Below, piece after piece: positions 7,635-14,892 of a stretch of DNA of 20,511 nt. Source of the DNA: Calditrichota bacterium. GTDB taxonomy: Bacteria > Calditrichota > Calditrichia > RBG-13-44-9. How positions within the stretch are numbered: the stretch's first letter is position 1; each line of letters opens with the position of its first letter. The DNA is taken from the NCBI GenBank assembly GCA_024276455.1, contig JAJRXE010000518.1, positions 1 to 20,511 of the forward strand, written 5' to 3'. The translations under genes were made by a program, and so were the position numbers. A model generated the notes under the pieces. It worked only from the letters and a program-made list of their open reading frames with translations. It did no database searches and was not told the DNA's origin.

Positions 7635-8525
7635 TCAAGAAAGAGCCACGTATTTTTGGTAGAGGTCTTGCAAAATGCTGCGGGAGCGGATGCGCTGAAT
7701 GGGAATATGGTTCTCCCGGCAGGCGCTGAGTAGTTGCTGAAAATCCTCCGGGGTGAGTTGGATTTCCAATCGTACCCGGGACCCGCGCATCCGTTGATCT
7801 TTAATCTCAACCCGACGAAAGCGTTCCAGAAGTTGCAGGATGCCTGGTTCGGTTTCCAGAATAAAGATTTCTTCCCGTTGTTCGGAAAGTTTCAGGTCTG
7901 CCTTTAATTTCCCCTGGTGAAAAATCAGCACCCGATCGCAAAGGTCTTCCAGATCGGTTAACTGGTGGGAAGCGTAAAGCAGAGTAATTCCTTCCAGAGA
8001 ACGGAGAAGTTCGCTCAGGTGGCGTTGCCCATCGGGATCCAGGCCGGACATCGGTTCGTCCAGCAACAGGATGGCGGGTTGATGAACCAAAGCCAGCGCC
8101 AATTGCAACCGTTGGATCATCCCCTTGCTGAATCCGGCAATCAACTGGTGCTGCTGTTCCTCCAGTTGAATCCACTGGAGCAAGCGCTGGGTTTCCCGGT
8201 TTGCGTCCTCCCGGGCGATTCCCGACATGCGAGCCGCCAGGGTAAGCAGTTCCCGGGGGGTAAAGTTCTGAAAGCCTTCCTGGTGCTCCGGGACAAACCC
8301 CAGGTGGCGTTTGGCCTGCTCCAGATTTGTTTCCTTTTGCACGACAATCCGCCCCCGGTCGGGACGCAGTAAATTTAAAATGAGGCGAAAAAGAGTGGTT
8401 TTTCCGGAACCGTTGGCGCCAATAATACCAACCCGCTCCTGCCCGGCAATGAAAAGAGTAATGTCCTGAAGAGCCGGTTGGGATTGCCCCCGGTAGGTTT
8501 TCCAGAGGTGTTCAATTTCGATCAT
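7635..8525 (-). CDS. ABC transporter ATP-binding protein
   Basis: A 296-aa ATPase subunit of an ABC exporter-type system (multidrug/CcmA/NatA-like group). It has Walker A GANGSGKT (36-43), a signature loop GFSKGMIQRL (131-140) in place of LSGGQ, Walker B LLLDEP (153-158) with a D-loop SGLDP, and the switch His187 in YASH. A C-terminal extension of about 85 residues follows the nucleotide-binding domain, as in the CcmA/NatA group. The expected permease is not beside it: the next minus-strand gene downstream is a HAD phosphatase and the upstream neighbour is divergent. The start lacks a good Shine-Dalgarno site, so the exact N-terminus is less sure. Confidence 0.9.
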   Translation of the reverse strand: MIEIEHLWKTYRGQSQPALQDITLFIAGQERVGIIGANGSGKTTLFRLILNLLRPDRGRIVVQKETNLEQAKRHLGFVPEHQEGFQNFTPRELLTLAARMSGIAREDANRETQRLLQWIQLEEQQHQLIAGFSKGMIQRLQLALALVHQPAILLLDEPMSGLDPDGQRHLSELLRSLEGITLLYASHQLTDLEDLCDRVLIFHQGKLKADLKLSEQREEIFILETEPGILQLLERFRRVEIKDQRMRGSRVRLEIQLTPEDFQQLLSACRENHIPIQRIRSRSILQDLYQKYVALS

Positions 8526-8584
8526 GCGAAAAATCTGCTCTCATTGAAAAATTCAACTTGCATGGAATTTAGAGAATTGCAATA

Positions 8585-8612
8585 TTGAAAACAAGCACAA
8601 CAACAGTAAAAT
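8585..8612 (+). promoter_or_regulatory. Promoter candidate for the rubrerythrin-like gene
   Basis: TTGAAA (8585-8590), 16-bp spacer, TAAAAT (8607-8612). Both boxes differ from consensus at one base. The predicted start near 8619 leaves a leader of about 13 nt that is almost entirely the GGAGGAGG ribosome site (8621-8628). Confidence 0.55.
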
Positions 8613-8631
8613 TTATTATTGGAGGAGGATC

Positions 8632-9171
8632 ATGTTAGACCTTAAGAATATTCCCGATTCCACCGCAGAGGTGTTGAAAGTGGCTTTGCAAATGGAAGAA
8701 GAAGGATACCGGATTTACACCGAAGGAAGTAAAAAGATTACCAATTCCCTGGGAAAGCGGATGCTGGAGCGATTAGCCAACGACGAGTTAGCGCATATGA
8801 AGCGCATAAAGGAAGCCTACGAAGCGCTGGAGGGTAAACGCGACTGGGACCGGGTAACCATGCAAAATGAAGAGCCTGTAACCACTTTCCAGCTGATTTT
8901 CGATCGACTGAAGTCGGAAATTCAGCAATCGATTGAAGAGCTGGGCAGCCACGGTGTGGACGATGAAGAAATCATCGAGACGGCGATTAATCTGGAAAAT
9001 CACGGGAAGTTCTTTTACGCCGAAGCCTCCAAAAAGGCCACCGATCCCAAGGTAAAAGAATTCCTGCAAATTCTGGCCCAGGAAGAGGAGTCCCACTATC
9101 AGGCATTACGTAAAATCAACAGTTTCATGGAAGATCCGGCTAACTGGTTTGCCACCCAGGGAAAATTCTAA
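8632..9171 (+). CDS. Rubrerythrin-like diiron ferritin-fold protein
   Basis: A 179-aa four-helix-bundle protein of the rubrerythrin/ferritin-like family, likely binding two irons and removing peroxide in the cytoplasm. The diiron ligand pattern is visible: Glu22-24 in MEEEGYR, ExxH (Glu52, His55 in DELAH), Glu122 in NLENHGKFFY and ExxH (Glu152, His155 in EEESHY). The C-terminal rubredoxin Cys4 domain of classical rubrerythrin is absent, so an external electron donor would be needed. An excellent GGAGGAGG site precedes the ATG and a promoter candidate lies just upstream. Peroxide defence of this type is common in anaerobes and microaerophiles. It is monocistronic, bounded by a hairpin. Confidence 0.88.
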   Translation: MLDLKNIPDSTAEVLKVALQMEEEGYRIYTEGSKKITNSLGKRMLERLANDELAHMKRIKEAYEALEGKRDWDRVTMQNEEPVTTFQLIFDRLKSEIQQSIEELGSHGVDDEEIIETAINLENHGKFFYAEASKKATDPKVKEFLQILAQEEESHYQALRKINSFMEDPANWFATQGKF

Positions 9172-9190
9172 ACAAGCGAAACGGCCAGAT

Positions 9191-9229
9191 TAAGAAGCCT
9201 CTGGTTGCACATCAATCAGAGGCTTCTTA
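9191..9229. terminator. Bidirectional hairpin between convergent genes
   Basis: A perfect 13-bp stem (9191-9203 with 9217-9229) and a 13-nt loop, placed 20 bp after the rubrerythrin-like stop and 57 bp after the mmdB stop of the opposite strand. Neither side has a proper T-run (plus side: TAGTGG; minus side: ATCTGG). It is well placed as a shared terminator, though it may act mainly as a 3'-end protecting hairpin. Confidence 0.55.
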
Positions 9230-9285
9230 TAGTGGAGATTATTTTGATTGCCCGCGTTTCAATCGGGGAGTTTTTCCCGCACCTC

Positions 9286-10413
9286 TCACGGTTTGAGCAT
9301 GCTTAAAAAAATTCCCGCTGCAATGGCCGAACCAATCACCCCGGCAACATTGGGCGCCATGGCGTGCATGAGGAGAAAATTGTTGGGATCTTCCTGCTGC
9401 CCGACAATTTGTACGACCCGGGCGGAGTCCGGTACGGCGGAAACTCCGGCGGCCCCAATCAGGGGATTAATCTTGTCTTTCAAAAATAGATTCATGAATT
9501 TGGCGAAGAGGACTCCCGAGGCGGTGGCCACGGCGAAACTGAGGGCCCCGAGGATGAAAATCCCGATCGATTTGGCGGTGAGGAACGTTTGCGCCTGGGT
9601 GCTGGCGCCCACACAGAGGCCCAGCAGAATGGTTACCACATCGATTAGAGCGGTGCGAGCGCTGTTAGCCAGGCGTTCGGTCACCCCGGATTCTTTGAGG
9701 AGGTTTCCCAGGAACAGCATTCCCACCAGTGGAATGGCGCCGGGGGCAATGAAGGCGGTGATGATGAAACTGACCACCGGGAAAAGTACTTTTTCGGTTT
9801 TGCTAACCGGGCGCGAAGGTTTCATGCGAATCAGGCGCTCTTCCTGGCGGGTTAATAATTTCATGATGGGAGGTTGAATTACCGGTACCAGCGCCATGTA
9901 AGAATACGCCGCAATGGCAATGGCGCCTAACAGATTGGGAGCCATGAGGGAAGAAAGGAAGATGGCGGTCGGACCGTCTGCCCCGCCGATGATGCCAATG
10001 GAAGCCGCTTCGTGGGGATCGAATCCCAGCATCAGGGCTCCCAGAAAGGTGATGAAAATACCCATCTGGGCCGCCGCCCCTAAAATAACCAGCTTGGGAT
10101 TGGAGAGAAGGGCGGAAAAATCCGTCATGGCACCGATGCCCAGAAAAATCAGCGGCGGAAAAACCCCGCTCCGGACGCCCCAGTACAGGTAGTACAAAAC
10201 ACTCCCTTTGTCGTACACACTCAGCGGTAATCCGCTCCCATAAGGGATGTTGCCAATAATGATCCCGAAGCCAATGGGAACCAGCAGCAGCGGCTCGTAA
10301 TCTTTTTTTATTCCCAGATACAGAAGGATGCCGCCCACTACCAGCATCAGGGCGTTTCCCGGGGTCAAATTGTAAAATCCCGTACTCTGCAAGAAGGTGA
10401 TGATGCGTTCCAT
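9286..10413 (-). CDS. mmdB: Na+-translocating decarboxylase beta subunit
   Basis: A 375-aa integral membrane protein of the OadB/MmdB/GcdB family. In this family it decarboxylates carboxybiotin and uses the energy to export Na+. About nine to ten hydrophobic segments are visible. The hallmark GGADGPTAIF lies at 143-152, with Asp146 matching the conserved Na+-site aspartate, and conserved GAAGVSAVPDSARV and HAMAPNVAGVIGS segments lie near the C-terminus. Length is somewhat below the 400-430 residues of oxaloacetate decarboxylase beta and fits the methylmalonyl-CoA type. It starts 3 bp after the biotin carrier stop with GGAG as ribosome site, as the last gene of the four-gene operon. The symbol follows the operon context. 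Confidence 0.93.
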   Translation of the reverse strand: MERIITFLQSTGFYNLTPGNALMLVVGGILLYLGIKKDYEPLLLVPIGFGIIIGNIPYGSGLPLSVYDKGSVLYYLYWGVRSGVFPPLIFLGIGAMTDFSALLSNPKLVILGAAAQMGIFITFLGALMLGFDPHEAASIGIIGGADGPTAIFLSSLMAPNLLGAIAIAAYSYMALVPVIQPPIMKLLTRQEERLIRMKPSRPVSKTEKVLFPVVSFIITAFIAPGAIPLVGMLFLGNLLKESGVTERLANSARTALIDVVTILLGLCVGASTQAQTFLTAKSIGIFILGALSFAVATASGVLFAKFMNLFLKDKINPLIGAAGVSAVPDSARVVQIVGQQEDPNNFLLMHAMAPNVAGVIGSAIAAGIFLSMLKP

Positions 10414-10416
10414 GCC

Positions 10417-10851
10417 TCAATCTCCGATTTTCACCAGAGGAACGTTCTCCAGAACAGAATCGCCCTCTTTCACAAAAACCCTTTCCACCCGCCCGGTTTT
10501 GTTGGCTTTGATCTCGTTTTCCATTTTCATGGCTTCCATTTTCACCACCGTTTGACCCGTTCTGACCGAATCGCCTTCTTTCACCAGTACCTGAATGATC
10601 AGTCCGGGTAGGGGCGATACCACCGCATCGTTTTGACCTGCCGGGGGAACAGAGGGAACCTCCGTTTCCGGAAATGGGGTGCCTTTCGCCACCGGTTTTA
10701 CTTCCAGGGGCTGCAGGTGGCGCCTGATTTTGCGTTCGATTCCCACTTCAAATTCCCGACCGTCTACTTCCACCAGCGCCGTGTCGGTTCCTAATTTTTT
10801 GATTACCACATGGTAAGGTTTGTTTTGAATGGTAATGACATATTCTTTCAT
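10417..10851 (-). CDS. mmdC: Biotin carboxyl carrier subunit of decarboxylase
   Basis: A 144-aa biotin carrier. A small N-terminal beta region (1-50) is followed by a Pro-rich flexible linker (about 55-75) and a biotinyl domain (76-144) with EAMKMEN; Lys109 is the predicted biotinylation site. The swinging biotin takes the carboxyl group from the acyl-CoA at MmdA and delivers it to the membrane beta subunit for decarboxylation. It sits between the small gamma/delta subunit and the beta subunit, 3 bp from the latter, matching the order known for methylmalonyl-CoA decarboxylase operons. A separate biotin protein ligase must attach biotin and is not in the window. Confidence 0.92.
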   Translation of the reverse strand: MKEYVITIQNKPYHVVIKKLGTDTALVEVDGREFEVGIERKIRRHLQPLEVKPVAKGTPFPETEVPSVPPAGQNDAVVSPLPGLIIQVLVKEGDSVRTGQTVVKMEAMKMENEIKANKTGRVERVFVKEGDSVLENVPLVKIGD

Positions 10852-10873
10852 GTTTAATCTCCGCAGTTAGCCG

Positions 10874-11242
10874 CTAAAAGTGTCGCATGGTGGTGGATTT
10901 TGCCGCCACCACCCAGGGAGACATTTCCTGTTCGATGTGGCGAAGTGTTAACACAGAAATTTCCTCGTCTTCCAGTTCACAGCACAGGGCCACCCCAATG
11001 GCGGCGGCAATGGCCGTATCTTCCATTTGCCCCTTCTCAAACGTTGAGGTGCCGGCCTTGCGCTGGTATTGCCGGCGTTCGAAGAAGGCGATCAAGCGGG
11101 GAAAGGCGGAAGTGGCCAGCCAGAGGATGCAAAGACCGCTGAACACAGCAGTAAGCCCGATGAAAGTGATCAAAAAACCGTGTCCTTCGGTCAGGCGTTG
11201 CCAGAGGTCGTTTCCGCTCAGGGTTAGCAGGGCATCGAACAT
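10874..11242 (-). CDS. mmdD: OadG/MmdD-family small membrane subunit
   Basis: A 122-aa small subunit. One transmembrane helix spans about residues 22-47, followed by a charged linker and a TAIAAAIGVAL segment (about 76-86) typical of OadG-type subunits (sodium pump decarboxylase gamma family). In characterised enzymes this subunit holds the carboxyltransferase and biotin carrier on the membrane beta subunit. A GGAGGAG site precedes the ATG, 13 bp after the mmdA stop. The C-terminal part is short and lacks an obvious His-rich zinc site. Identification rests on the helix, the AIAAAI motif and operon position. Confidence 0.82.
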   Translation of the reverse strand: MFDALLTLSGNDLWQRLTEGHGFLITFIGLTAVFSGLCILWLATSAFPRLIAFFERRQYQRKAGTSTFEKGQMEDTAIAAAIGVALCCELEDEEISVLTLRHIEQEMSPWVVAAKSTTMRHF

Positions 11243-11255
11243 GCGCTCTCCTCCT

Positions 11256-12806
11256 TTACAGGGGTATGTTCCCGTGTTTCTTCATGGGCAGGGTGTCGCG
11301 TTTATTCTGCAACATCTCCAGCGCCCGAATAAGCCGAAAGCGGGTCTTACTGGGTTCAATCACGTCATCCACGTAACCGCGTTTAGCCGCTACGTAAGGA
11401 TTGGCAAATTTTTCTTTGTAGTTTTCCACCAGTTCCCGTTTTTTGGCGGCCGGGTCTTTTGCCTCTTTTATTTCTTTGGAAAAGATGATTTCTACCGCGC
11501 CTTCCGGCCCCATGACGGCAATTTCCGCCGTTGGCCAGGCGTAGTTCATATCTCCCCGAATGTGCTTGGAACTCATCACGCAGTAGGCTCCACCGTAAGC
11601 TTTACGGGTAATAACGGTAATCTTCGGCACGGTGGCTTCGGCAAAAGCGTACAAAAGCTTGGCGCCATTGCGAATGATCCCGGTGTGTTCCTGGGCGGTG
11701 CCGGGCCAGAATCCGGGGACATCTTCAAAGGTAATAAGCGGGATGTTAAACGCGTCGCAGAAACGAACGAAGCGGGCCGCTTTAATGGAAGCATTGCTGT
11801 CCAGACCTCCGGCCAGGTAATTCGGTTGATTGGCAACAATTCCCACTGAATGGCCATTCAGACGGGCGAATCCCACAATAATGTTCGGAGCCCAGTAGCG
11901 GTGAACTTCAAAGAATTCACCGTTGTCCACTACGTGAGCAATCACCTTTTTCATATCGTAGGGACGGTTGGGGTCTTCCGGAACAATAAAGTTCAGTTCC
12001 TCGTCCGCCCGGTCAATCGGGTCGTTGGTGGGAACCACCGGTGGGGTTTCCATGTTGTTTTGAGGAATGTAACTAAGCAGCTTGCGCAGTAACAACAGGG
12101 CTTCTTCGTCGTTCTGGGCGGCAAAGTGGGCGACGCCGCTTTTCCGGTTGTGTACCATGGCCCCACCCAGTTCTTCTACCGAAACATCTTCCTTGGTCAC
12201 GGCTTTCACCACCTTGGGACCGGTTAGAAACATGTAGCTGGTGTTTTGCACCATGACGGTAAAATCGGTTAACGCAGGGGAGTAAACGGCTCCGCCAGCG
12301 CAGGGACCCATAATGGCGGAGAGCTGCGGAATGACTCCGGAATACAGGACGTTGCGCAAAAAAATGTCGGCATAACCGGCCAGACTTTCGATCCCCTCCT
12401 GAATGCGCGCCCCACCGGAATCGTTGAGTCCGATTACCGGCGCGCCGTTTTTCGCCGCCATGTCCATGATCTTCACAATTTTTTCGGCGTACGTTTCCGA
12501 GAGCGATCCCCCGAATACCGTGAAATCCTGGGCAAACACAAACACCAGGCGTCCGTCGATAGTTCCGTGACCGGTTACCACCCCGTCTCCCAAAATTTTT
12601 TTCTTGTCCATGCCAAAGTCGTTGCAGCGGTGCTCCTTAAACATATCGAACTCTTCGAAACTGCCTTCGTCCAGTAAAATTTCCAGCCGTTCTCGGGCGG
12701 TTAATTTACCGGCCTGGTGCATTTTTTCGATCCGCTTTTCGCCCCCGCCCAGGCGGGCCTGTTGGCGCATCTGAAACAGTTTCTCTAATCTTTCCTCAAT
12801 CGTCAT
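11256..12806 (-). CDS. mmdA: Biotin-dependent acyl-CoA carboxyltransferase (methylmalonyl-CoA decarboxylase alpha type)
   Basis: A 516-aa carboxyltransferase with two crotonase-fold halves, as in propionyl-CoA carboxylase beta and methylmalonyl-CoA decarboxylase alpha. Visible signatures include GLNDSGGARIQEG (N-terminal acyl-CoA site), the FEDVPGFWPGTAQEH segment (biotin site; Trp where Leu or Met is common), the GGAYCVMSSKH oxyanion region and the usual NIPL C-terminus. Together with the three downstream membrane and biotin subunits this points to a Na+-pumping decarboxylase acting on methylmalonyl-CoA; glutaconyl- or malonyl-CoA cannot be excluded. No biotin carboxylase gene is in the cluster, which argues against an ATP-dependent carboxylase. 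The SD lies in a hairpin loop directly before the start. Confidence 0.93.
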   Translation of the reverse strand: MTIEERLEKLFQMRQQARLGGGEKRIEKMHQAGKLTARERLEILLDEGSFEEFDMFKEHRCNDFGMDKKKILGDGVVTGHGTIDGRLVFVFAQDFTVFGGSLSETYAEKIVKIMDMAAKNGAPVIGLNDSGGARIQEGIESLAGYADIFLRNVLYSGVIPQLSAIMGPCAGGAVYSPALTDFTVMVQNTSYMFLTGPKVVKAVTKEDVSVEELGGAMVHNRKSGVAHFAAQNDEEALLLLRKLLSYIPQNNMETPPVVPTNDPIDRADEELNFIVPEDPNRPYDMKKVIAHVVDNGEFFEVHRYWAPNIIVGFARLNGHSVGIVANQPNYLAGGLDSNASIKAARFVRFCDAFNIPLITFEDVPGFWPGTAQEHTGIIRNGAKLLYAFAEATVPKITVITRKAYGGAYCVMSSKHIRGDMNYAWPTAEIAVMGPEGAVEIIFSKEIKEAKDPAAKKRELVENYKEKFANPYVAAKRGYVDDVIEPSKTRFRLIRALEMLQNKRDTLPMKKHGNIPL

Positions 12807-12826
12807 TTTAGCCTCCCAAGCTAAAA
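12806..12826 (-). promoter_or_regulatory. Shine-Dalgarno-presenting hairpin at the mmdA start
   Basis: On the minus strand, TTTTAGC and GCTAAAA form a 7-bp stem enclosing the loop TTGGGAG. The loop holds most of the GGGAGG ribosome site, and the last stem base is the A of the start codon. Such a hairpin can tune initiation. The loop is the exact complement of CTCCCAA in the candidate small RNA at 1057-1063. Confidence 0.55.
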
Positions 12827-12868
12827 AATGGTTAACATTTAATGCAAAATTAATGCCTCAATTTGCCG

Positions 12869-12953
12869 AGCGGTCTTTCTCGGTTCCGGTCGGGACCAGC
12901 AGAAAATAAAAACCGGTTTGCAATCCCGTATCTGACCGCTATTTCCTAATATA
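12869..12953 (-). promoter_or_regulatory. Candidate promoter -10 and structured 5' leader of the mmd operon
   Basis: A minus-strand TATATT (12948-12953), the same -10 hexamer as in two other promoters here, would start transcription near 12941; no good -35 is present (TTTTAT at 17 bp). The RNA would begin with AGCGGTC (12934-12940), which pairs with GACCGCT (12869-12875) to close a 58-nt interior. Inside, GGTCCC-GACC-GGAACC (12882-12897) forms a hairpin that competes with a CGGGA/TCCCG pairing. This looks like a structured leader. It does not match a riboswitch family I recognise. Confidence 0.35.
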
Positions 12954-13053
12954 TTTTTCTCTTTTAGTGAATAAAAGAAGAATTTATTCGGAAGTCCGGA
13001 AGGCGAAAAAAACTTTCCAACCACCGGTTCTTTTAACCAGATATGCGAAAATA

Positions 13054-13069
13054 TTCTCAATATTGAGAA
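13054..13069. promoter_or_regulatory. Perfect 16-bp palindrome, operator candidate
   Basis: TTCTCAATATTGAGAA is a perfect inverted repeat with no spacer, in the shared upstream region of two divergent catabolic units. It lies about 100 bp upstream of the mmd -10 candidate and about 345 bp before gdhA. The form suits a homodimeric transcription factor. The regulator is unknown. Confidence 0.4.
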
Positions 13070-13412
13070 AAATCTCGAATTTGTTAAGTTTACCTGGTGA
13101 GCTGGAGATGACAAAGGGGGGAATCCGTTCCTCACTTTCGGGAGAAGGTGACCGGGTAACGGAAGTAAGAAGCGGCTCGGGGAGACGGAAAAGACGGGTA
13201 AAATAAAATCTTGTTTTTACTAAAATAAATAATTTCTTAATTTGGAGCCTGCCTGTCTCTTGGAAATTTCGCGATCGAGTTGTTTTGAGGTTGGGGAGTG
13301 AAAAATTTTTTCGAGAAATTCCTGACGACGGGTTGGCATCAGGTTTGTAACGGTAATCCGTCTTTAAATTTGTTAATCGCAATTTAACCATTAAAATCAG
13401 GTTGGAGGAACG

Positions 13413-14687
13413 ATGAGTTTTTTAAAACAGATTAATCCATTTGAGAATGCCCTGAAGCAGTTCGATAAGGCGGCTGAGATTCTTCAGCTGGACGAGAATC
13501 AGATTGCCATGATCAAGGAGCCGCGTCGAATTACCGAAGTGAATTTGCCGGTTCAGATGGATGACGGGTCTATTCGCATCTTCAAAGGATTCCGGGTGCA
13601 ACATAGTATTATTCGGGGACCGGCCAAGGGCGGAATTCGTTTTCATCCGGAGGTAACGGTAGAAGAGGTGAAAGCGCTGGCTTTCTGGATGACTTACAAA
13701 TGCGCCGTGGTGGGTGTGCCCTTTGGTGGCGGAAAAGGAGGAGTGGTTTGCGATCCGTCCAAACTGTCGCGCACGGAATTGCAAAACCTGGCGCGCCGCT
13801 ATTTTGCGGAATTGTCCGACATGTTCGGTCCCGATCAGGACGTTCCGGCTCCGGATGTGAATACCAACCCGCAGATCATGTCTTGGATGTTCGATACCTA
13901 CTCCATGCACAAAAAACGGTTCATTCCGGCGGTAATTACCGGCAAACCGCTGGAATTGGGTGGTTCGGAGGGGCGAACCGAAGCCACCGCGCAGGGAATG
14001 GTGTATTGTGTGCGCGAAGCGGTTGACCACCTTGGATTCGGATTAAAGGGTGCCAAAGTGGCCATCCAGGGGTTCGGGAATGCCGGCTCGCATGCGGCGA
14101 AACTGCTCAGCGAAGACGGCGCCATCATTGTGGCCATTTCCGATATTTCGGGCGCTTATTACAATCCCGAGGGAATCGACATTGACGCGGCGCTGGAAAC
14201 CTGCCGGCAGAATGAGGTCTGGACCCTGGAAGGGCTGGAAAAAAATACCCGGGTCGAAAAAATGGACGATCCCATGAAGTTACTGGAACTGGACGTGGAT
14301 ATTCTGATTCCGGCGGCGCTGGAAAATCAAATTACCGAAGCCAACGCCCCCAACGTGAAGGCCAAATTAATTGCCGAATGCGCCAATGGTCCGGTAACTC
14401 CCGAGGCGGATGAAATCCTGGAAAAGAAGAATGTCTTTATTATTCCCGACATTCTTTGCAATGCGGGTGGGGTAACCGTATCCTATCTGGAGTGGGTCCA
14501 AAACCGCATGGGGTATTATTGGACAAAAGAACGGGTCAACGAAGATCTGGAACGCATTATGGTGAAAGCCTTTGACGAGGTGCTGGAAACGTCGAAAAAG
14601 TACCAGGTGAACATGCGGATCGGCGCGTTCATTCTAGCCATTGGTCGGGTGACCAAAGCAGCCGAGCTCCGCGGTTTGTACGCCTGA
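13413..14687 (+). CDS. gdhA: Glutamate dehydrogenase (Glu/Leu/Phe/Val family)
   Basis: A 424-aa hexamer-type glutamate dehydrogenase, which interconverts glutamate and 2-oxoglutarate plus ammonia. The substrate-binding domain contains GPAKGGIRFHP (69-79), the catalytic lysine loop GGGKGG (Lys108) and catalytic Asp148 in PAPDVNT. The Rossmann domain has GFGNAG (220-225), and the acidic Asp at the end of the second strand (AISDISG) suggests NAD+ rather than NADP+, which fits a catabolic role. A GGAGG site lies 6 bp before the ATG. The gene ends in a strong intrinsic terminator, so it is transcribed alone. It lies next to proline dehydrogenase, which feeds glutamate formation. Confidence 0.94.
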   Translation: MSFLKQINPFENALKQFDKAAEILQLDENQIAMIKEPRRITEVNLPVQMDDGSIRIFKGFRVQHSIIRGPAKGGIRFHPEVTVEEVKALAFWMTYKCAVVGVPFGGGKGGVVCDPSKLSRTELQNLARRYFAELSDMFGPDQDVPAPDVNTNPQIMSWMFDTYSMHKKRFIPAVITGKPLELGGSEGRTEATAQGMVYCVREAVDHLGFGLKGAKVAIQGFGNAGSHAAKLLSEDGAIIVAISDISGAYYNPEGIDIDAALETCRQNEVWTLEGLEKNTRVEKMDDPMKLLELDVDILIPAALENQITEANAPNVKAKLIAECANGPVTPEADEILEKKNVFIIPDILCNAGGVTVSYLEWVQNRMGYYWTKERVNEDLERIMVKAFDEVLETSKKYQVNMRIGAFILAIGRVTKAAELRGLYA

Positions 14688-14710
14688 TGGTTAAAAAGTT
14701 TAAATCCGCT

Positions 14711-14740
14711 GGCGGTGTGGTGCACACCGCCATTTTTATT
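14711..14740 (+). terminator. Intrinsic terminator after gdhA
   Basis: A 9-bp GC-rich stem GGCGGTGTG / CACACCGCC (14711-14731) with a 3-nt loop, followed by ATTTTTATTT. It sits 23 bp after the gdhA stop and separates it from the proline dehydrogenase promoter. Confidence 0.9.
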
Positions 14741-14821
14741 TCCTGCTTTGTGAACAAAGTATTTAAGATTTCAAACTCGAAACGGTTACAAAATCCCATT
14801 TTAATGCAATTTTTTAAATAA

Positions 14822-14850
14822 TTGACAAAATTTGTGAAAAGGATTATATT
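14822..14850 (+). promoter_or_regulatory. Sigma70-type promoter of the proline dehydrogenase gene
   Basis: TTGACA (14822-14827), 17-bp spacer, TATATT (14845-14850). It is a near-perfect promoter with a predicted start about 36 bp before the ATG at 14893. It lies downstream of the gdhA terminator, so proline dehydrogenase has its own transcript. Confidence 0.85.
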
Positions 14851-14892
14851 CTTTTGAAATCTAATGCTTTTTGAGATGAACAAGGAGGCAAT

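Larger units (their letters stand above)
12827..13412. other. Long divergent regulatory region between mmdA and gdhA
   Basis: About 585 bp with no convincing gene. It holds the mmd leader and -10 candidate on the left, a 16-bp palindrome at 13054-13069, and on the right an A/T-rich stretch (13200-13245) and a small CCTGA/TCAGG hairpin (13321-13343) before gdhA. No clear gdhA promoter could be picked. Several 79-135 codon frames cross it on both strands but have no ribosome sites and look random. Confidence 0.6.

Noticed and set aside
9803..10420. A 205-codon minus-strand frame
   Set aside because: It is a shifted frame of mmdB and mirrors its codons; no domain is seen.
10887..11849. A 320-codon plus-strand frame
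   Set aside because: It is antisense to mmdD and mmdA, which carry all family signatures.
12838..12858. Two close TTAATGC repeats before mmdA
   Set aside because: Only 7 bp, A/T-rich, with nothing to set them apart from chance.
12967..13391. Overlapping frames of 79 and 135 codons in the mmdA-gdhA gap
   Set aside because: They have no ribosome sites, overlap each other on opposite strands and have low-complexity basic residues; the region looks regulatory.
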